Assembly (NCBI GenBank): GCA_024643325.1
Contig: JAHEND010000006.1
Span: forward strand, 1 to 64,000
Origin: Sediminicola sp.
GTDB lineage: Bacteria > Bacteroidota > Bacteroidia > Flavobacteriales > Flavobacteriaceae
Length of the DNA: 64,000 bases
Reading direction: 5' to 3'
Shown: positions 42,085-51,393 of the stretch, one piece after another
Layout: each line of letters opens with the position of its first letter
Numbering within the stretch: position 1 is the stretch's first letter
Made by a program: the position numbers and the translations under genes
Notes under the pieces: generated by a model
Databases searched by the model: none
Told to the model about the DNA's origin: nothing
What the model saw: only the letters and a program-made list of their open reading frames with translations

Positions 42085-43062
42085 TTACAGGGCCATTTCA
42101 GTATAGTAAAAACTGGTAGTATATCCTTTATTAAAAAAGTATTCCTTTGTTTCAATAGGGTTCAATTGTTCAGAGACTGCCATGATAAAATCTCCTCCCC
42201 AAGCCCCTAAACTTTTAACAGCACCTGGATAGTCTTTAAAAAGGTATTCTTTAACAGGAGTTGTTTGGATTATGTTTCCTATAAAAGCTTCGTGAGCTTC
42301 CATACAAGTCATGAGAGTTTTTGCATCTTTAGCGTTAAGAAGTGACCTACTGAGTGTATTAATCTGCTCAATGGCCTCCATTATTGAAAACGCATTTGCT
42401 GCCTTTTGTTTTGAATAGGTATTTATTCCCGCCCTGCTGTCTTGTTTTTGATTCAAGTGTATAAATACCGCTTCTTTTAGAAGGACTGCCTCTAGGTTAA
42501 TTTCCTGAATTTGTAGTGAATGTATTTTAGTGTTTCTCCTATAACTAATAGGTTTTTTGGCGGCTGCACAAGCAATATCATATCCAGAGCCACCCATACT
42601 AAGCGCAAGTAGTTTAAAAGGGTCTACTGCCGCCCACTGCGCTACATTGTAAATAAGGGTAGAGGAACTGCCCAGTCCCCAGTCTCTAGGGAATTCTAAA
42701 TGGGTACTAACGGAGCATCCAGTACTATCTTTTAAAAATGAGGGATTTAATTTTTTAGCTATTTGTAACAACTTTATAAGAAAGTCCTTTTCGTTTTTTG
42801 GCTGGGCATTCATGGAATGGTTCAGCGCTGCTATAGGAAAGCTAAAATCTCCCCAGAGGGTCTTTTCATGGGTATAAGCTTTCCAATCTATGGTGTTATT
42901 TTCGTGGTCTTCTAAACATAAATCCTGTCCAAAGCGACAAGGAATTGCCATAGCCTCTGCACCATCTAGCACCAAATACTCACTAGTGAGTAGTAGTTTG
43001 CCATGGCAGTAAAAACGTTTTGCATTACTTGGCAGGACTTTGGTATTTGCTAATGTTTTCAT
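42085..43062 (-). CDS. GYDIA-family GHMP kinase, candidate phosphomevalonate kinase
   Basis: This is a 325-residue GHMP-fold protein. KRFYCHGKLLLTSEYLVLDGAEAMAIPC is the N-terminal motif (like ERG8-type phosphomevalonate kinases rather than mevalonate kinase), RDWGLGSSSTLIYNVAQWA the ATP loop, and LLALSMGGSGYDIACAAAKKPISY the signature behind the GYDIA family name, comparable to the GSGxD motif of PMKs. It overlaps HMG-CoA reductase by 4 bases. mvaD and mevalonate kinase are elsewhere in this window, so the missing kinase step (phosphomevalonate to diphosphomevalonate) is the best functional guess. This remains inference. Confidence 0.8.
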   Translation of the reverse strand: MKTLANTKVLPSNAKRFYCHGKLLLTSEYLVLDGAEAMAIPCRFGQDLCLEDHENNTIDWKAYTHEKTLWGDFSFPIAALNHSMNAQPKNEKDFLIKLLQIAKKLNPSFLKDSTGCSVSTHLEFPRDWGLGSSSTLIYNVAQWAAVDPFKLLALSMGGSGYDIACAAAKKPISYRRNTKIHSLQIQEINLEAVLLKEAVFIHLNQKQDSRAGINTYSKQKAANAFSIMEAIEQINTLSRSLLNAKDAKTLMTCMEAHEAFIGNIIQTTPVKEYLFKDYPGAVKSLGAWGGDFIMAVSEQLNPIETKEYFFNKGYTTSFYYTEMAL

Positions 43063-44387
43063 AAGTGACCATTTTTTCTCAAGGCCTCAAAACTACTAAC
43101 CACCAGACTATGTGTAGCTGTTTGCTCTTTAAAATACACTACTAATTGTTCTTTTTCTTGGGCAGTAGCCCCAAGTTGGTTAAGTATGTTAAGCAGGTGC
43201 ATTTTCATATGGCCTTTTTGAATCCCACTGGTCACTAAAGAATGTAAGGCTGCGAAATTTTGAGCAAGTCCAGCCACGGCTACAATCTCCATAAGCCTTT
43301 CTGCAGAGGGTTTTTGTAAGACAGCCAAAGACCACTTCACCAATGGGTGTAAATTAGTTAAACCGCCTACGGTTCCTAAGGCCAAAGGCAGTTCTATCCA
43401 AAAGCTGAAAACACTATTTTCTATACTTGCATGGGTGAGGCTAGAATATTGGCCGTCTTTTGCCGCATAAGCATGTACTCCAGCTTCAATAGCCCTAAAA
43501 TCATTCCCCGTTGCTAAAACCACTGCATCTACGCCATTCATAATGCCTTTGTTATGGGTAACAGCCCTATGTGGCTCTGCCTTTGCAATAGCAACCGCTT
43601 GTACCATTTTCTCAGCAAAAATAGCGCCGGAGGCCCCATCTATACCTTCTAAATCTGCTACAGGGCAAGATACAGTGGCCTTCACAGTACAATTGGGTAC
43701 ATAATTAGAGAGAATGCTCATGACCACTTCTACAGACTGTTCTTCTTTTGAAAATCCGTCGTATTGCTGTGATTCTCTTTTTAAGGTAGCGGCAAATTGC
43801 TCCAAACAAGAATTGATGAAGTTGGCACCCATAGCGTCTGCTGTTTGAAATACAGCATGTATTTGAAAATAATGAGCCAAATCTGATGTTTTGTCTCTCA
43901 ACGATAAGTTACTAATTCCCCCTCCTCGCTTTTCCATATTCGCTGTGAGTGAGGCACAGTCTGCCAATAAAATGGGCTTTATATGGGCAAAAAAAGTTTT
44001 TAATTTTTTGGGATCACCTTTAAAGAAAAAGTGTACTTGGCCTATTTTTTCAGTACCTAGAACTTCGGTTTTAAATCCGCCTCGGGTTCCCCAGAACTTA
44101 GCAGCTTTACTTGCTGCTGCTACCACGGAACTCTCTTCAATAGCCATTGGTATAGCATAAAGATGATCGTTAATTAAAAAGTTTGGCGCAATTCCAAGAG
44201 GTACATAAAAATTACTAAGGGTGTTTTCTATAAATTCGTCATGTAATTTTTGTAAGTCCTTGTCTTCATGCCAGTATTGGGTGAGTAAGGATTTTGTTTC
44301 AGGATCCCCTTGGGTGAAAGTTTGAGATACCCAGTCTATTTTTTCTTCTTTAGATAGTTTTGAAAATCCTTGAATGGGTGTAGACAT
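43059..44387 (-). CDS. mvaA: Class II hydroxymethylglutaryl-CoA reductase
   Basis: This 442-residue enzyme converts HMG-CoA to mevalonate. Class II motifs: IPMAIEESSVVAAASKAAKFW (catalytic Glu), HNKGIMNGVDAVVLATGNDFRAIEAG (catalytic Lys and Asp) and GIQKGHMKMHL (catalytic His near the C-terminus). CKATVSCPV-like and DGASGAIFAEKMVQAV segments form the dimer core. Cofactor preference (NADH or NADPH) cannot be read directly. In this pathway context it should act biosynthetically, although similar bacterial enzymes were first named degradative. A TATCTTAG sequence upstream is a near-match to a -7 box. Confidence 0.92.
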   Translation of the reverse strand: MSTPIQGFSKLSKEEKIDWVSQTFTQGDPETKSLLTQYWHEDKDLQKLHDEFIENTLSNFYVPLGIAPNFLINDHLYAIPMAIEESSVVAAASKAAKFWGTRGGFKTEVLGTEKIGQVHFFFKGDPKKLKTFFAHIKPILLADCASLTANMEKRGGGISNLSLRDKTSDLAHYFQIHAVFQTADAMGANFINSCLEQFAATLKRESQQYDGFSKEEQSVEVVMSILSNYVPNCTVKATVSCPVADLEGIDGASGAIFAEKMVQAVAIAKAEPHRAVTHNKGIMNGVDAVVLATGNDFRAIEAGVHAYAAKDGQYSSLTHASIENSVFSFWIELPLALGTVGGLTNLHPLVKWSLAVLQKPSAERLMEIVAVAGLAQNFAALHSLVTSGIQKGHMKMHLLNILNQLGATAQEKEQLVVYFKEQTATHSLVVSSFEALRKNGHL

Positions 44388-44533
44388 AGATTATTTTTTT
44401 GTCCCGCTAAGATAGTTAAATCCCATTTTATGACCTATTTGTAGATTCTTTAAAGATTCTCGTATTAAAATCTTATTTTTAGGAGCTTTATTACAAAAAT
44501 ACGGACCTTAGGACCTGGTTTGAATTGAATTAT

Positions 44534-46729
44534 ATGAAAAAATTATTTTTACTTTTAGGCATCGGCCTTTTGGCCATAAATGCCGTTTTAGCCCAAGATA
44601 AAGAAGTGAGTGTAGCGGCTATTTACGATGGAACATTTAGAACAGAAGGGATGGATGTCCTCCGGTCTAGAAACAATGGCACACAGTATACCTTATTGAA
44701 CTATGACCGCGTAAATAAGGTCCAAACCATTGATTTATACGAATATGAAACGCTGGAGAAAACGGCTACTTTATTGTCTACAGAAGACTTGGATGGTATT
44801 TCATATATGAGTTCCTACACCTTTAGCGCAGACGAATCAAAAGTACTCTTGGCTACGGATTTAAAACCCATTTACAGAAGGTCTACCCTAGGATCTTATT
44901 TTGTGTATGACTTCAATGACAAGTCTTTAATTAAAATAGCCGATGTTGCCGTTCAAGAACCCAGTTTATCACCTGACGGCTCCAAAGTAGCCTATGGATA
45001 CAAAAACAATATCTATCTGTTTGATTTAAAAACTAAGCAAACGGATCAACTTACTTTTGACGGTGAAAAGAATCGTATTATTAACGGAATTACAGACTGG
45101 GTTTACGAGGAGGAGTTTGGTTTTGTTCGTGCTTTTGAATGGAGCCCAGAAGGGACCCATATTACATTCTTGAGATTCGACGAAACGGAAGTGCCAAAGT
45201 ATTCTATGCCCATTTACGGAGAAGATTTATACCCAACATTGCAGACTTTTAAGTACCCTAAGGCTGGAGAGAATAATGCAAAAGTAAGCTTACATCTCAT
45301 TGAGTTGAAGGGAGTAAAAACAGTTAAAATCCCTGTAGAAGCTTATTATATTCCCCGAATTATGTGGAAAAATAATCCAGACGAGTTGGTGTTTCAAACT
45401 TTTAACAGACACCAAAATGAGCTTGTTTTATATGAGTATAATAAGCGCGGTGGAGCTCTTTCTGTCTTGCACACGGAAAGAGACGCTGCCTATGTAGACG
45501 TGAATGACAACCTTACTTTTTTAGCAGACGACAGTTTTATTTGGAGCTCTGAAAAAGATGGCTATAACCATCTTTACTTACACGACAAAAGTGGGAAAGA
45601 AAAGAGGCAACTTACCTCAGGAGATTGGGAGGTAACTTCTTATTACGGCTATGATGAAAAACGCAAAAAGATATTTTTTCAGTCTTCCGCTATGGGTTCT
45701 ATTAATAGAGATGTATACTCGGTAGGCATTAACGGTAAAAATGTATCGCGTTTGACCGCGCAGGACGGAGTGAACAGAGCCAGTTTTTCTGCAGATTTTA
45801 CTTATTTTATTAATGTACATTCTAATGCAGCAACACCTCCTTCTTACACATTAAATACCACAGTGCCTAAAAAAAGGGTCCGTGATACCAATGCTGGACA
45901 GTCTTTAATGTTAAAAACCATTGTAGATAACACAGCCCTTTTAGATAAACTAGAAGCTTATAATATAAGCCCAAAAGAGTTTTCTACCATTTCCGTAAAC
46001 GGAAACGATCTCAATATGTGGATGATTAAGCCGGCAGATTTTGATCCTTCTAAAAAGTATCCGCTTTTAATGTTTCAATACAGCGGTCCTGGATCACAAT
46101 CTGTAACCAATACATGGATGAACGGTAATGATTACTGGTACCAATTATTGCAGTCTAGGGGTTATGTGATTGCTTGTGTGGACGGTAGGGGTACCGGATT
46201 TAAGGGAAGAGATTTTAAAAAATCTACTTACTTGCAATTGGTGCGTTACGAGAGCGATGACCAGATTGCTGCAGCAGAACAATTGTCTGCTCTTCCATAT
46301 ATAGATGAAAACCGTACTGGAATTTGGGGCTGGAGCTTTGGAGGAGATATGGCCATGCATTCTATTTTAAAGGGTAATGAGGTGTTTGAAACGGCTATTT
46401 CTGTGGCCCCTGTAACCTCTTGGAGGTTTTATGACACTATTTATACGGAGCGTTTTATGAGAACTCCACAGGAAAACCCAGAAGGATATGATTTAAATTC
46501 TCCGCTCAACTACGCGGATCGATTAAAAGGCAAGTTGTTATTAGTACACGGTTCTGCAGATGACAATGTGCATTTTCAAAATACCATGAGAATGGTAGAG
46601 GCCTTGGTGCAGGCCAACAAACAATTTGATTGGGCGGTATATCCTGACAAAAACCACGGTATTTACGGTGGGAAAACCAGGGAGCAACTCTACACTAAAA
46701 TGACCCAATTTATCTTAAACAACCTTTAA
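44534..46729 (+). CDS. Exported S9-family prolyl dipeptidyl peptidase (DPP-IV-like)
   Basis: From the ATG at 44534 this is 731 residues; a TTG nine bases upstream could also start but adds nothing conserved. It has a signal peptide (MKKLFLLLGIGLLAINAVLAQ), an N-terminal eight-bladed propeller with DPP-IV motifs (ITDWVYEEEFGFVRAFEWSPEGTHITFLRFDE, the Glu pair binding the N-terminus), then an alpha/beta hydrolase domain: GWSFGG (Ser601), LLVHGSADDNVHF (Asp) and DKNHGIYGG (His). It should release Xaa-Pro dipeptides outside the cytoplasm. The downstream gene is a peptide transporter, so both serve peptide use. Confidence 0.92.
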   Translation: MKKLFLLLGIGLLAINAVLAQDKEVSVAAIYDGTFRTEGMDVLRSRNNGTQYTLLNYDRVNKVQTIDLYEYETLEKTATLLSTEDLDGISYMSSYTFSADESKVLLATDLKPIYRRSTLGSYFVYDFNDKSLIKIADVAVQEPSLSPDGSKVAYGYKNNIYLFDLKTKQTDQLTFDGEKNRIINGITDWVYEEEFGFVRAFEWSPEGTHITFLRFDETEVPKYSMPIYGEDLYPTLQTFKYPKAGENNAKVSLHLIELKGVKTVKIPVEAYYIPRIMWKNNPDELVFQTFNRHQNELVLYEYNKRGGALSVLHTERDAAYVDVNDNLTFLADDSFIWSSEKDGYNHLYLHDKSGKEKRQLTSGDWEVTSYYGYDEKRKKIFFQSSAMGSINRDVYSVGINGKNVSRLTAQDGVNRASFSADFTYFINVHSNAATPPSYTLNTTVPKKRVRDTNAGQSLMLKTIVDNTALLDKLEAYNISPKEFSTISVNGNDLNMWMIKPADFDPSKKYPLLMFQYSGPGSQSVTNTWMNGNDYWYQLLQSRGYVIACVDGRGTGFKGRDFKKSTYLQLVRYESDDQIAAAEQLSALPYIDENRTGIWGWSFGGDMAMHSILKGNEVFETAISVAPVTSWRFYDTIYTERFMRTPQENPEGYDLNSPLNYADRLKGKLLLVHGSADDNVHFQNTMRMVEALVQANKQFDWAVYPDKNHGIYGGKTREQLYTKMTQFILNNL

Positions 46730-46745
46730 CACATACATTACTTAT

Positions 46746-48272
46746 ATGACTACACCTAGCCAAACTCCAAAAGACATTCTGGGTCACCCTCAGGGGCTTT
46801 TCTACCTATTCTTCGCTGAACTCTGGGAGCGTTTTAGTTTCTATGGAATGCGCGCCTTATTGACCCTTTATATGGTCAATAAAATATTTGAAGCCTTAAG
46901 CACTAGAGATGTAGCCGCTGCAGCAGTATATGCCTCTTACGGCTCTTTGGTATATGCTTCTACCGTGATTGGCGGTAAGATTTCAGACACCACATTGGGC
47001 CTTAGAAGATCTATTTTTCTTGGGGGTGTTCTCATGTCTCTCGGGCACTTTGTCCTGGCAGTAGATAATACGTATGCCTTTTATTTGGCCTTGGGACTCA
47101 TTGTCGTGGGTAACGGTTTTTTTAAGCCCAATATTTCCACTTTTGTGGGCTCCCTTTACAAGGAAGGCGATATGAGAAAAGATTCCGGTTTCACCATTTT
47201 TTATATGGGAATTAATATTGGTGGCTGGGTCGCTCCGCTTCTATGTGGATGGTTGGCGGCCACTTATGGATGGCATTACGGCTTTGGCTTAGCAGGATTT
47301 GGGATGTTATTAGGTCTTGCTTTCTTTTGGAATGGGATTAAAAGACAGGTTTTTGGATCAGAGGGACTGCCACCTTCTCAAGAAGCCATTGACAAACCAT
47401 TACTCGGAGTTTCTCAAGGGAAAATGATTCCTGTATTGGCCTTTTTAGCGGCTCCAGTGATTGCCTTTTTATTGTCTTCTTATGGTCCTTTTATGAATGG
47501 AGAAACCATTTTGGGAGACCAAAACTTAGTGAATATTATTTTCAAGGGTATAGGGATCGTGATTCTTTTTTACTTAGCTAAAGTCTTGATAGATGCCACT
47601 ATTGAGGAGCGTAAAAAATTAATAGTAGCTATTTTAATCACCTTTTTTATGACTATTTTCTGGGGTTTCCACGAACTGTCAGGAAGTGTTATTACTTTGT
47701 TTGCTGCTAGAAATGTGAATTTAAGTCTCATGGACGCGGCCCAAACCAATTCCTTAAATTCCATGTTCATTATTATTCTAGCCATTCCAATTTCACTCAT
47801 GTGGGCGTATTTGGCTAAGACAAAAAGAAATCCAAGAACCCCTTATAAATTTGGTCTAGGTCTTCTATTTGCGGGATTGAGTTTTTATATTCTTTCTATT
47901 AGCGGCTTACAAGCAGATGAGAATGGAATGGTTCCTTTTAGCTATTTATTGATCATGTATTTTATGTTGTCTATTGGAGAATTGTTTATGTCTCCGGTAG
48001 GGCTTTCAAAAATTACGGACCTTTCTCCAAAAAGAATTGTGGCATTTATGATGGGAATTTGGTTCTTGTCTTCTGCCTATGCCTTCCAAGTAGTTGGTTT
48101 TATTAGTAAAGAACTGGCAGTGGAGAGTGACAATGCCAATGTGGGTGGCCTGGAAACATTGACGGTCTATACCGACGGATTTGAATTAATCGCTATGTAT
48201 TCAATTGGAGCAGGGGTATTGGTTTTAATCGCGTCTCCGTTTATTAAGAAACTGATGGGTAATGTGCACTAA
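46746..48272 (+). CDS. POT/PTR-family proton-dependent oligopeptide transporter
   Basis: This is a 508-residue polytopic membrane protein. The POT signature FFAELWERFSFYGMRALLTLYM (ExxER proton-coupling motif) is near the N-terminus, and GNGFFKPNISTFVGSLYKEGDMRKDSGFTIFYMGINIGGW is the second family signature. About 12-14 helices are evident. It likely imports di- and tripeptides. It starts 16 bases after the DPP-IV-like gene, which supports coupled peptide digestion and uptake. A copy of the small GC-rich repeat follows its stop. Confidence 0.92.
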   Translation: MTTPSQTPKDILGHPQGLFYLFFAELWERFSFYGMRALLTLYMVNKIFEALSTRDVAAAAVYASYGSLVYASTVIGGKISDTTLGLRRSIFLGGVLMSLGHFVLAVDNTYAFYLALGLIVVGNGFFKPNISTFVGSLYKEGDMRKDSGFTIFYMGINIGGWVAPLLCGWLAATYGWHYGFGLAGFGMLLGLAFFWNGIKRQVFGSEGLPPSQEAIDKPLLGVSQGKMIPVLAFLAAPVIAFLLSSYGPFMNGETILGDQNLVNIIFKGIGIVILFYLAKVLIDATIEERKKLIVAILITFFMTIFWGFHELSGSVITLFAARNVNLSLMDAAQTNSLNSMFIIILAIPISLMWAYLAKTKRNPRTPYKFGLGLLFAGLSFYILSISGLQADENGMVPFSYLLIMYFMLSIGELFMSPVGLSKITDLSPKRIVAFMMGIWFLSSAYAFQVVGFISKELAVESDNANVGGLETLTVYTDGFELIAMYSIGAGVLVLIASPFIKKLMGNVH

Positions 48273-48284
48273 AATACAACTAGG

Positions 48285-48306
48285 CTCCTGCAGTAGGGCT
48301 TCGCTT
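48285..48306. repeat. Third copy of the small GC-rich repeat
   Basis: GCTCC...GCTTCGCT, in the same orientation as the two units near tRNA-Phe, lies between the POT transporter stop and the comEC relic. Boundaries are uncertain by a base or two. Confidence 0.35.
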
Positions 48307-48308
48307 AT

Positions 48309-49058
48309 TTAAGGTCTTATATCTCTTTTAAAATCATAAAAACCTTGGGTGTCTATCTTCCAGATTAGGCGCCCATTTTTTTGCGCCCATTTCTTCCAAG
48401 TATTCATCTCTTTGGTAGGGTAAAATCCACTGGTAATGACTCTGGTATTTACAAGTTGATCGGGATTAAAATGCGACGGGTATACCCGAGTACTCGAATC
48501 TATAAGGACATGACTTATTGGGCCTTTGATGTGGTTTTTTATTTTTGGGAATACAATTTTAAATGGCCCCAATTGATAGTTATCTGCCCTTTCTTTATGA
48601 ATTATTTCATGAATGCCATAATTGTTTTTGAAGCTGTTTATGGTGTTTTTGTCCAAAGACTTCTCACCAAAGTAATGCATGGTTTTATGATCAATAGACA
48701 GCAGCGTGATTTGCCCATAGGATTTTATGATGTAGTGCTCATTGGTCTAATGGTCATATATTTTTTGGACCAGTACAATACTTTGAAAAATCAGTGTGGC
48801 CCATAAGAAATAGCGCCAGCTTTTTGGCTTACGGTATTTTTGGAGCTGCCATATTAAAAATGCTGCTAAAAAGCAGAAAACCCAAAATAGGTGGGTCCTT
48901 GTTTTGGTGAAATAGGCCAATAAAATAGTACAGACAGCAAGGCTTATTATTAGGGTTTTACCAGTGAATAAAGGAATTGAGCCTTTGTAAATAGTGAATA
49001 TTCCTAGGCTATATCCTAGGAGGAATAATAATAGACGAGCAGATTGTTTAAAAAACAT
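48309..49058 (-). pseudogene. comEC: Degenerate comEC/Rec2 remnant (C-terminal part only)
   Basis: Two minus-strand frames, 103 residues (49058-48747) and 123 residues (48680-48309), are in the same reading phase. One TAG separates them, and the bases between read on without another stop (TNEHYIIKSYGQITLLSIDHK). The first part is four hydrophobic helices like the end of the ComEC channel domain. The second (HEIIHKE, VLIDSSTRVYP, FNPDQLVNTRVITSGFYPTKEMNTWKKW, GRLIWKIDTQGFYDF) resembles the C-terminal domain of flavobacterial ComEC. About 400 N-terminal residues are missing, and only 117 bases separate it from lpxB. DNA uptake through ComEC is thus probably lost, unless another copy exists. Confidence 0.6.
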
Positions 49059-49175
49059 AGTTCCTAATGGTCACTAGGTTTTTTGGTAAAATAGCGGGGA
49101 ATTGCCTTTAATAAACAGGAGTTTATATTAGTGTTTAAAGCATTTGTAAAGTGGCTTTAATTTCTAAGATACAAT

Positions 49176-50294
49176 TTATTTATGGGACTTGAGTGAATGA
49201 ACTATGGCGGTGGCTGTTCTTTTTGCTGCGCCTCCTGCACCCAGTTTTTGCTTTAAGATTTGATAATTTTCTAATTGATTTTCCCGTTCTCTGCCTTCTA
49301 AAATTTTATGTAAGTGTGTTTCTAAGTTTTTCACACTTAAATTATTTTGGATCAGCTCTGGTACCGCCTCCCTATTTAAGATAAGATTGACCAATGAGAT
49401 ATAGGGAAGGGTGATGATTTTTTTTGCAATCCAATAAGTGAGCCATTGTGTTTTATAACACACAATTTGTGGTACTCCTATCAATGCAGTTTCTAAGGTA
49501 GCTGTTCCACTGGTCACTAGCGCAGCTTTTGCGTGTTGTAGTAGTGCATAAGTTTGGCCTTGAACTATTTTCACTTGAGCTTCCCCTATAATGTCTGTAT
49601 ACATTTTAAGCGGAATATTTGGTGCTGCAGCCAATACAAACTGATGGTCTTTAAATGTATTGCAGATCTTTACTAAAAGGGGTAAAACGGCTTTTATTTC
49701 CCCTTTTCTAGAACCTGGTAATAGAGCAATAATGGTTTTTTCTAAAGCTAAGTTTTGTGTTGTGGTCCAATTTTTTTCTGGCACTTTCAAGTCCGAAATA
49801 GGATCTAATAGCGGGTGCCCAACAAAAGTTGGACTGTAGTGGTATTTTTTATAAAAATCAGGCTCAAAAGGCAAAGTGACATATAAGTGGTCTATACTGG
49901 ATTTGATTTTTGCCACTCGCTTTGGTCTAGAAGCCCAAACTTGAGGGGCTATATAGTAGTGTGTGGCAAAGCCATTATTTTTGGCCCAAGGGGCAATTCT
50001 TAAATTAAAACCGGAGAAGTCTATAAAAATAATGGCATCTGGTTTAAATTCTAGAAGGTCTTTTTTACAGAAAGAAATATTTTTAAATATTTGAGGGAGT
50101 TTTTTAATAACATCTATAAAGCCCATTACAGCAATGTCTTTATAGTGCCTGGCTAATACTGCGCCTTGTGCTTCCATAAGATCTCCTCCCCAAGCCCTAA
50201 TCTGTGCATTGGCGTCTATTTCCTTTAAATGTTTAACCAAATAACTTCCATGAAGATCTCCTGAGGCCTCTCCTGCAATGATGTAATATTTCAT
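49176..50294 (-). CDS. lpxB: Lipid-A-disaccharide synthase
   Basis: This 372-residue GT-B enzyme of family GT19 condenses UDP-2,3-diacylglucosamine with lipid X in lipid A synthesis at the inner membrane. Motifs are YYIIAGEASGDLHGSYLVKHLKE (N-terminal signature), GGDLMEAQGAVL, FIDFSGFNLRIAPWAK, YYIAPQVWASRPKR, LPGSRKGEI and LVTSGTATLETALIGVPQIVCYK (UDP site). Length is normal. Its start overlaps the upstream small membrane gene by 4 bases, in the order surE, small protein, lpxB. Confidence 0.94.
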   Translation of the reverse strand: MKYYIIAGEASGDLHGSYLVKHLKEIDANAQIRAWGGDLMEAQGAVLARHYKDIAVMGFIDVIKKLPQIFKNISFCKKDLLEFKPDAIIFIDFSGFNLRIAPWAKNNGFATHYYIAPQVWASRPKRVAKIKSSIDHLYVTLPFEPDFYKKYHYSPTFVGHPLLDPISDLKVPEKNWTTTQNLALEKTIIALLPGSRKGEIKAVLPLLVKICNTFKDHQFVLAAAPNIPLKMYTDIIGEAQVKIVQGQTYALLQHAKAALVTSGTATLETALIGVPQIVCYKTQWLTYWIAKKIITLPYISLVNLILNREAVPELIQNNLSVKNLETHLHKILEGRERENQLENYQILKQKLGAGGAAKRTATAIVHSLKSHK

Positions 50295-50593
50295 AGGCCC
50301 AAAGCTTTTAAAATTAGAATACTCAATGCTGCAGTGATTGTCGCAATTAAAACACCTTTAGCTTCAGTGTCTTTTTTAAATTTAATAAAGGCAAAAAAAG
50401 TCAATAAATTTAGAATGGCACCCAATCCGATAATAGCTCCAAGGTACCCATTTGAGTAGGCCGCTTGAAGGGTAGTAATTATTTTAAGTGGTGAAAAAAG
50501 TAGGATGTATAGCATTATCCCTAAGCTATTTGCGAGGAACCCTATTCCTATTCCTTTAGCTATTTTATAGCGGTGTTTTCCACTACTTTGCAT
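50291..50593 (-). CDS. Small membrane protein between surE and lpxB
   Basis: The ATG at 50593 gives 100 residues starting MQSSGKHRYKIAKGIGIGFL. A longer frame from 50659 would run 77 bases into surE with non-membrane residues, so the inner start is preferred. Three hydrophobic segments are visible: GIGFLANSLGIMLYILLF, GYLGAIIGLGAILNLLTFFAFI and GVLIATITAALSILILKAL. It overlaps surE by 11 bases and lpxB by 4 bases. No family name or function can be assigned; conservation of the gene order is expected from flavobacteria but was not checked. Confidence 0.68.
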   Translation of the reverse strand: MQSSGKHRYKIAKGIGIGFLANSLGIMLYILLFSPLKIITTLQAAYSNGYLGAIIGLGAILNLLTFFAFIKFKKDTEAKGVLIATITAALSILILKALGL

Positions 50594-51368
50594 GGAGCTC
50601 CCAAGTATTAATGTTTTGAATAGCATGGTGGGCTGTAAGGTCAAATTGGGTAGGCACAAGGGAGATATATCCGTGATCTAAGGCCCATTGATCGGTGTCT
50701 TCTCCTTTGTCTTGAAGGTCAAAAACACCTGTTAACCAATAGTAATCCCTTCCCATTGGACTGGTTCTTTTGTCAAATTTTTCCTTCCAATTTCCTTTGG
50801 CCTGTCGAGACACTTTAATTCCTTTGATGGGGCTGTTTTCCGTTGTTTTAGGAATATTTACATTAAGAACAACTCCAGACGGAATTCCTTTGCTTAAAGA
50901 TTCCTTAATAATTTGTTGGATAAAAGGTTTGGCGCTAGCGAAATTGGCTTCCCAACTAAAGTCGCAAAGAGAGAATCCTATGGCAGGAATTCCTTCTATT
51001 CCAGCTTCAATGGCAGCACTCATAGTTCCTGAATAAATGACATTGATTGAAGCATTTGAACCATGGTTAATACCACTAATGCAAAGATCAGGTTTACGGT
51101 GTAAAATTTCTTGAAGTGCAATTTTAACACAATCAGCGGGTGTACCGCTACAGCTGTATTCTTTTTGATTTGTATTATTTTTATCTACGACAATTTGCTC
51201 CACATTTAAGGTGCTGTTTATAGTAATAGCATGGCCCATTCCCGATTGTGGACTGTCTGGAGCAACAACGATCACTTCACCAATTTCTTTAGCAAATTCA
51301 ATGAGGTGTCTTATTCCTGGAGCAGTAATTCCGTCGTCGTTGGTAATAAGTATGAGTGGCTTTTGCAT
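50583..51368 (-). CDS. surE: 5'/3'-nucleotidase SurE
   Basis: This 261-residue metal-dependent phosphatase acts on nucleoside monophosphates. The N-terminal ILITNDDGITAPGIRHLIEF carries the adjacent Asp metal ligands. VVAPDSPQSGMGHAITI, YSCSGTPADCVKIAL and CISGINHGSNASINVIYSGTMSAAIEAGI complete the active site, and VVLNVNIP is the core strand. Length is normal. A minus-strand TATTTTTG (51393-51386), a perfect -7 box, lies 18 bases upstream of the start. Confidence 0.94.
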   Translation of the reverse strand: MQKPLILITNDDGITAPGIRHLIEFAKEIGEVIVVAPDSPQSGMGHAITINSTLNVEQIVVDKNNTNQKEYSCSGTPADCVKIALQEILHRKPDLCISGINHGSNASINVIYSGTMSAAIEAGIEGIPAIGFSLCDFSWEANFASAKPFIQQIIKESLSKGIPSGVVLNVNIPKTTENSPIKGIKVSRQAKGNWKEKFDKRTSPMGRDYYWLTGVFDLQDKGEDTDQWALDHGYISLVPTQFDLTAHHAIQNINTWELHAK

Positions 51369-51385
51369 ATTAGGTTATTTGTGAA

Positions 51386-51393
51386 CAAAAATA
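51386..51393 (-). promoter_or_regulatory. Candidate -7 promoter box for surE-lpxB
   Basis: Minus-strand TATTTTTG fits TAnnTTTG exactly and is 18 bases upstream of the surE start. It could drive surE, the small membrane gene and lpxB. No -33 box was found at standard spacing. Confidence 0.4.

Noticed and set aside
42085-43062. Calling the GHMP kinase a galactokinase or homoserine kinase
   Set aside because: The motifs are nearest to phosphomevalonate kinases, and the neighbour is HMG-CoA reductase.
48381-48806. 141-codon plus-strand frame opposite the comEC relic
   Set aside because: Antisense to recognisable ComEC-like residues; the translation is an unstructured mix of hydrophobic and basic residues.
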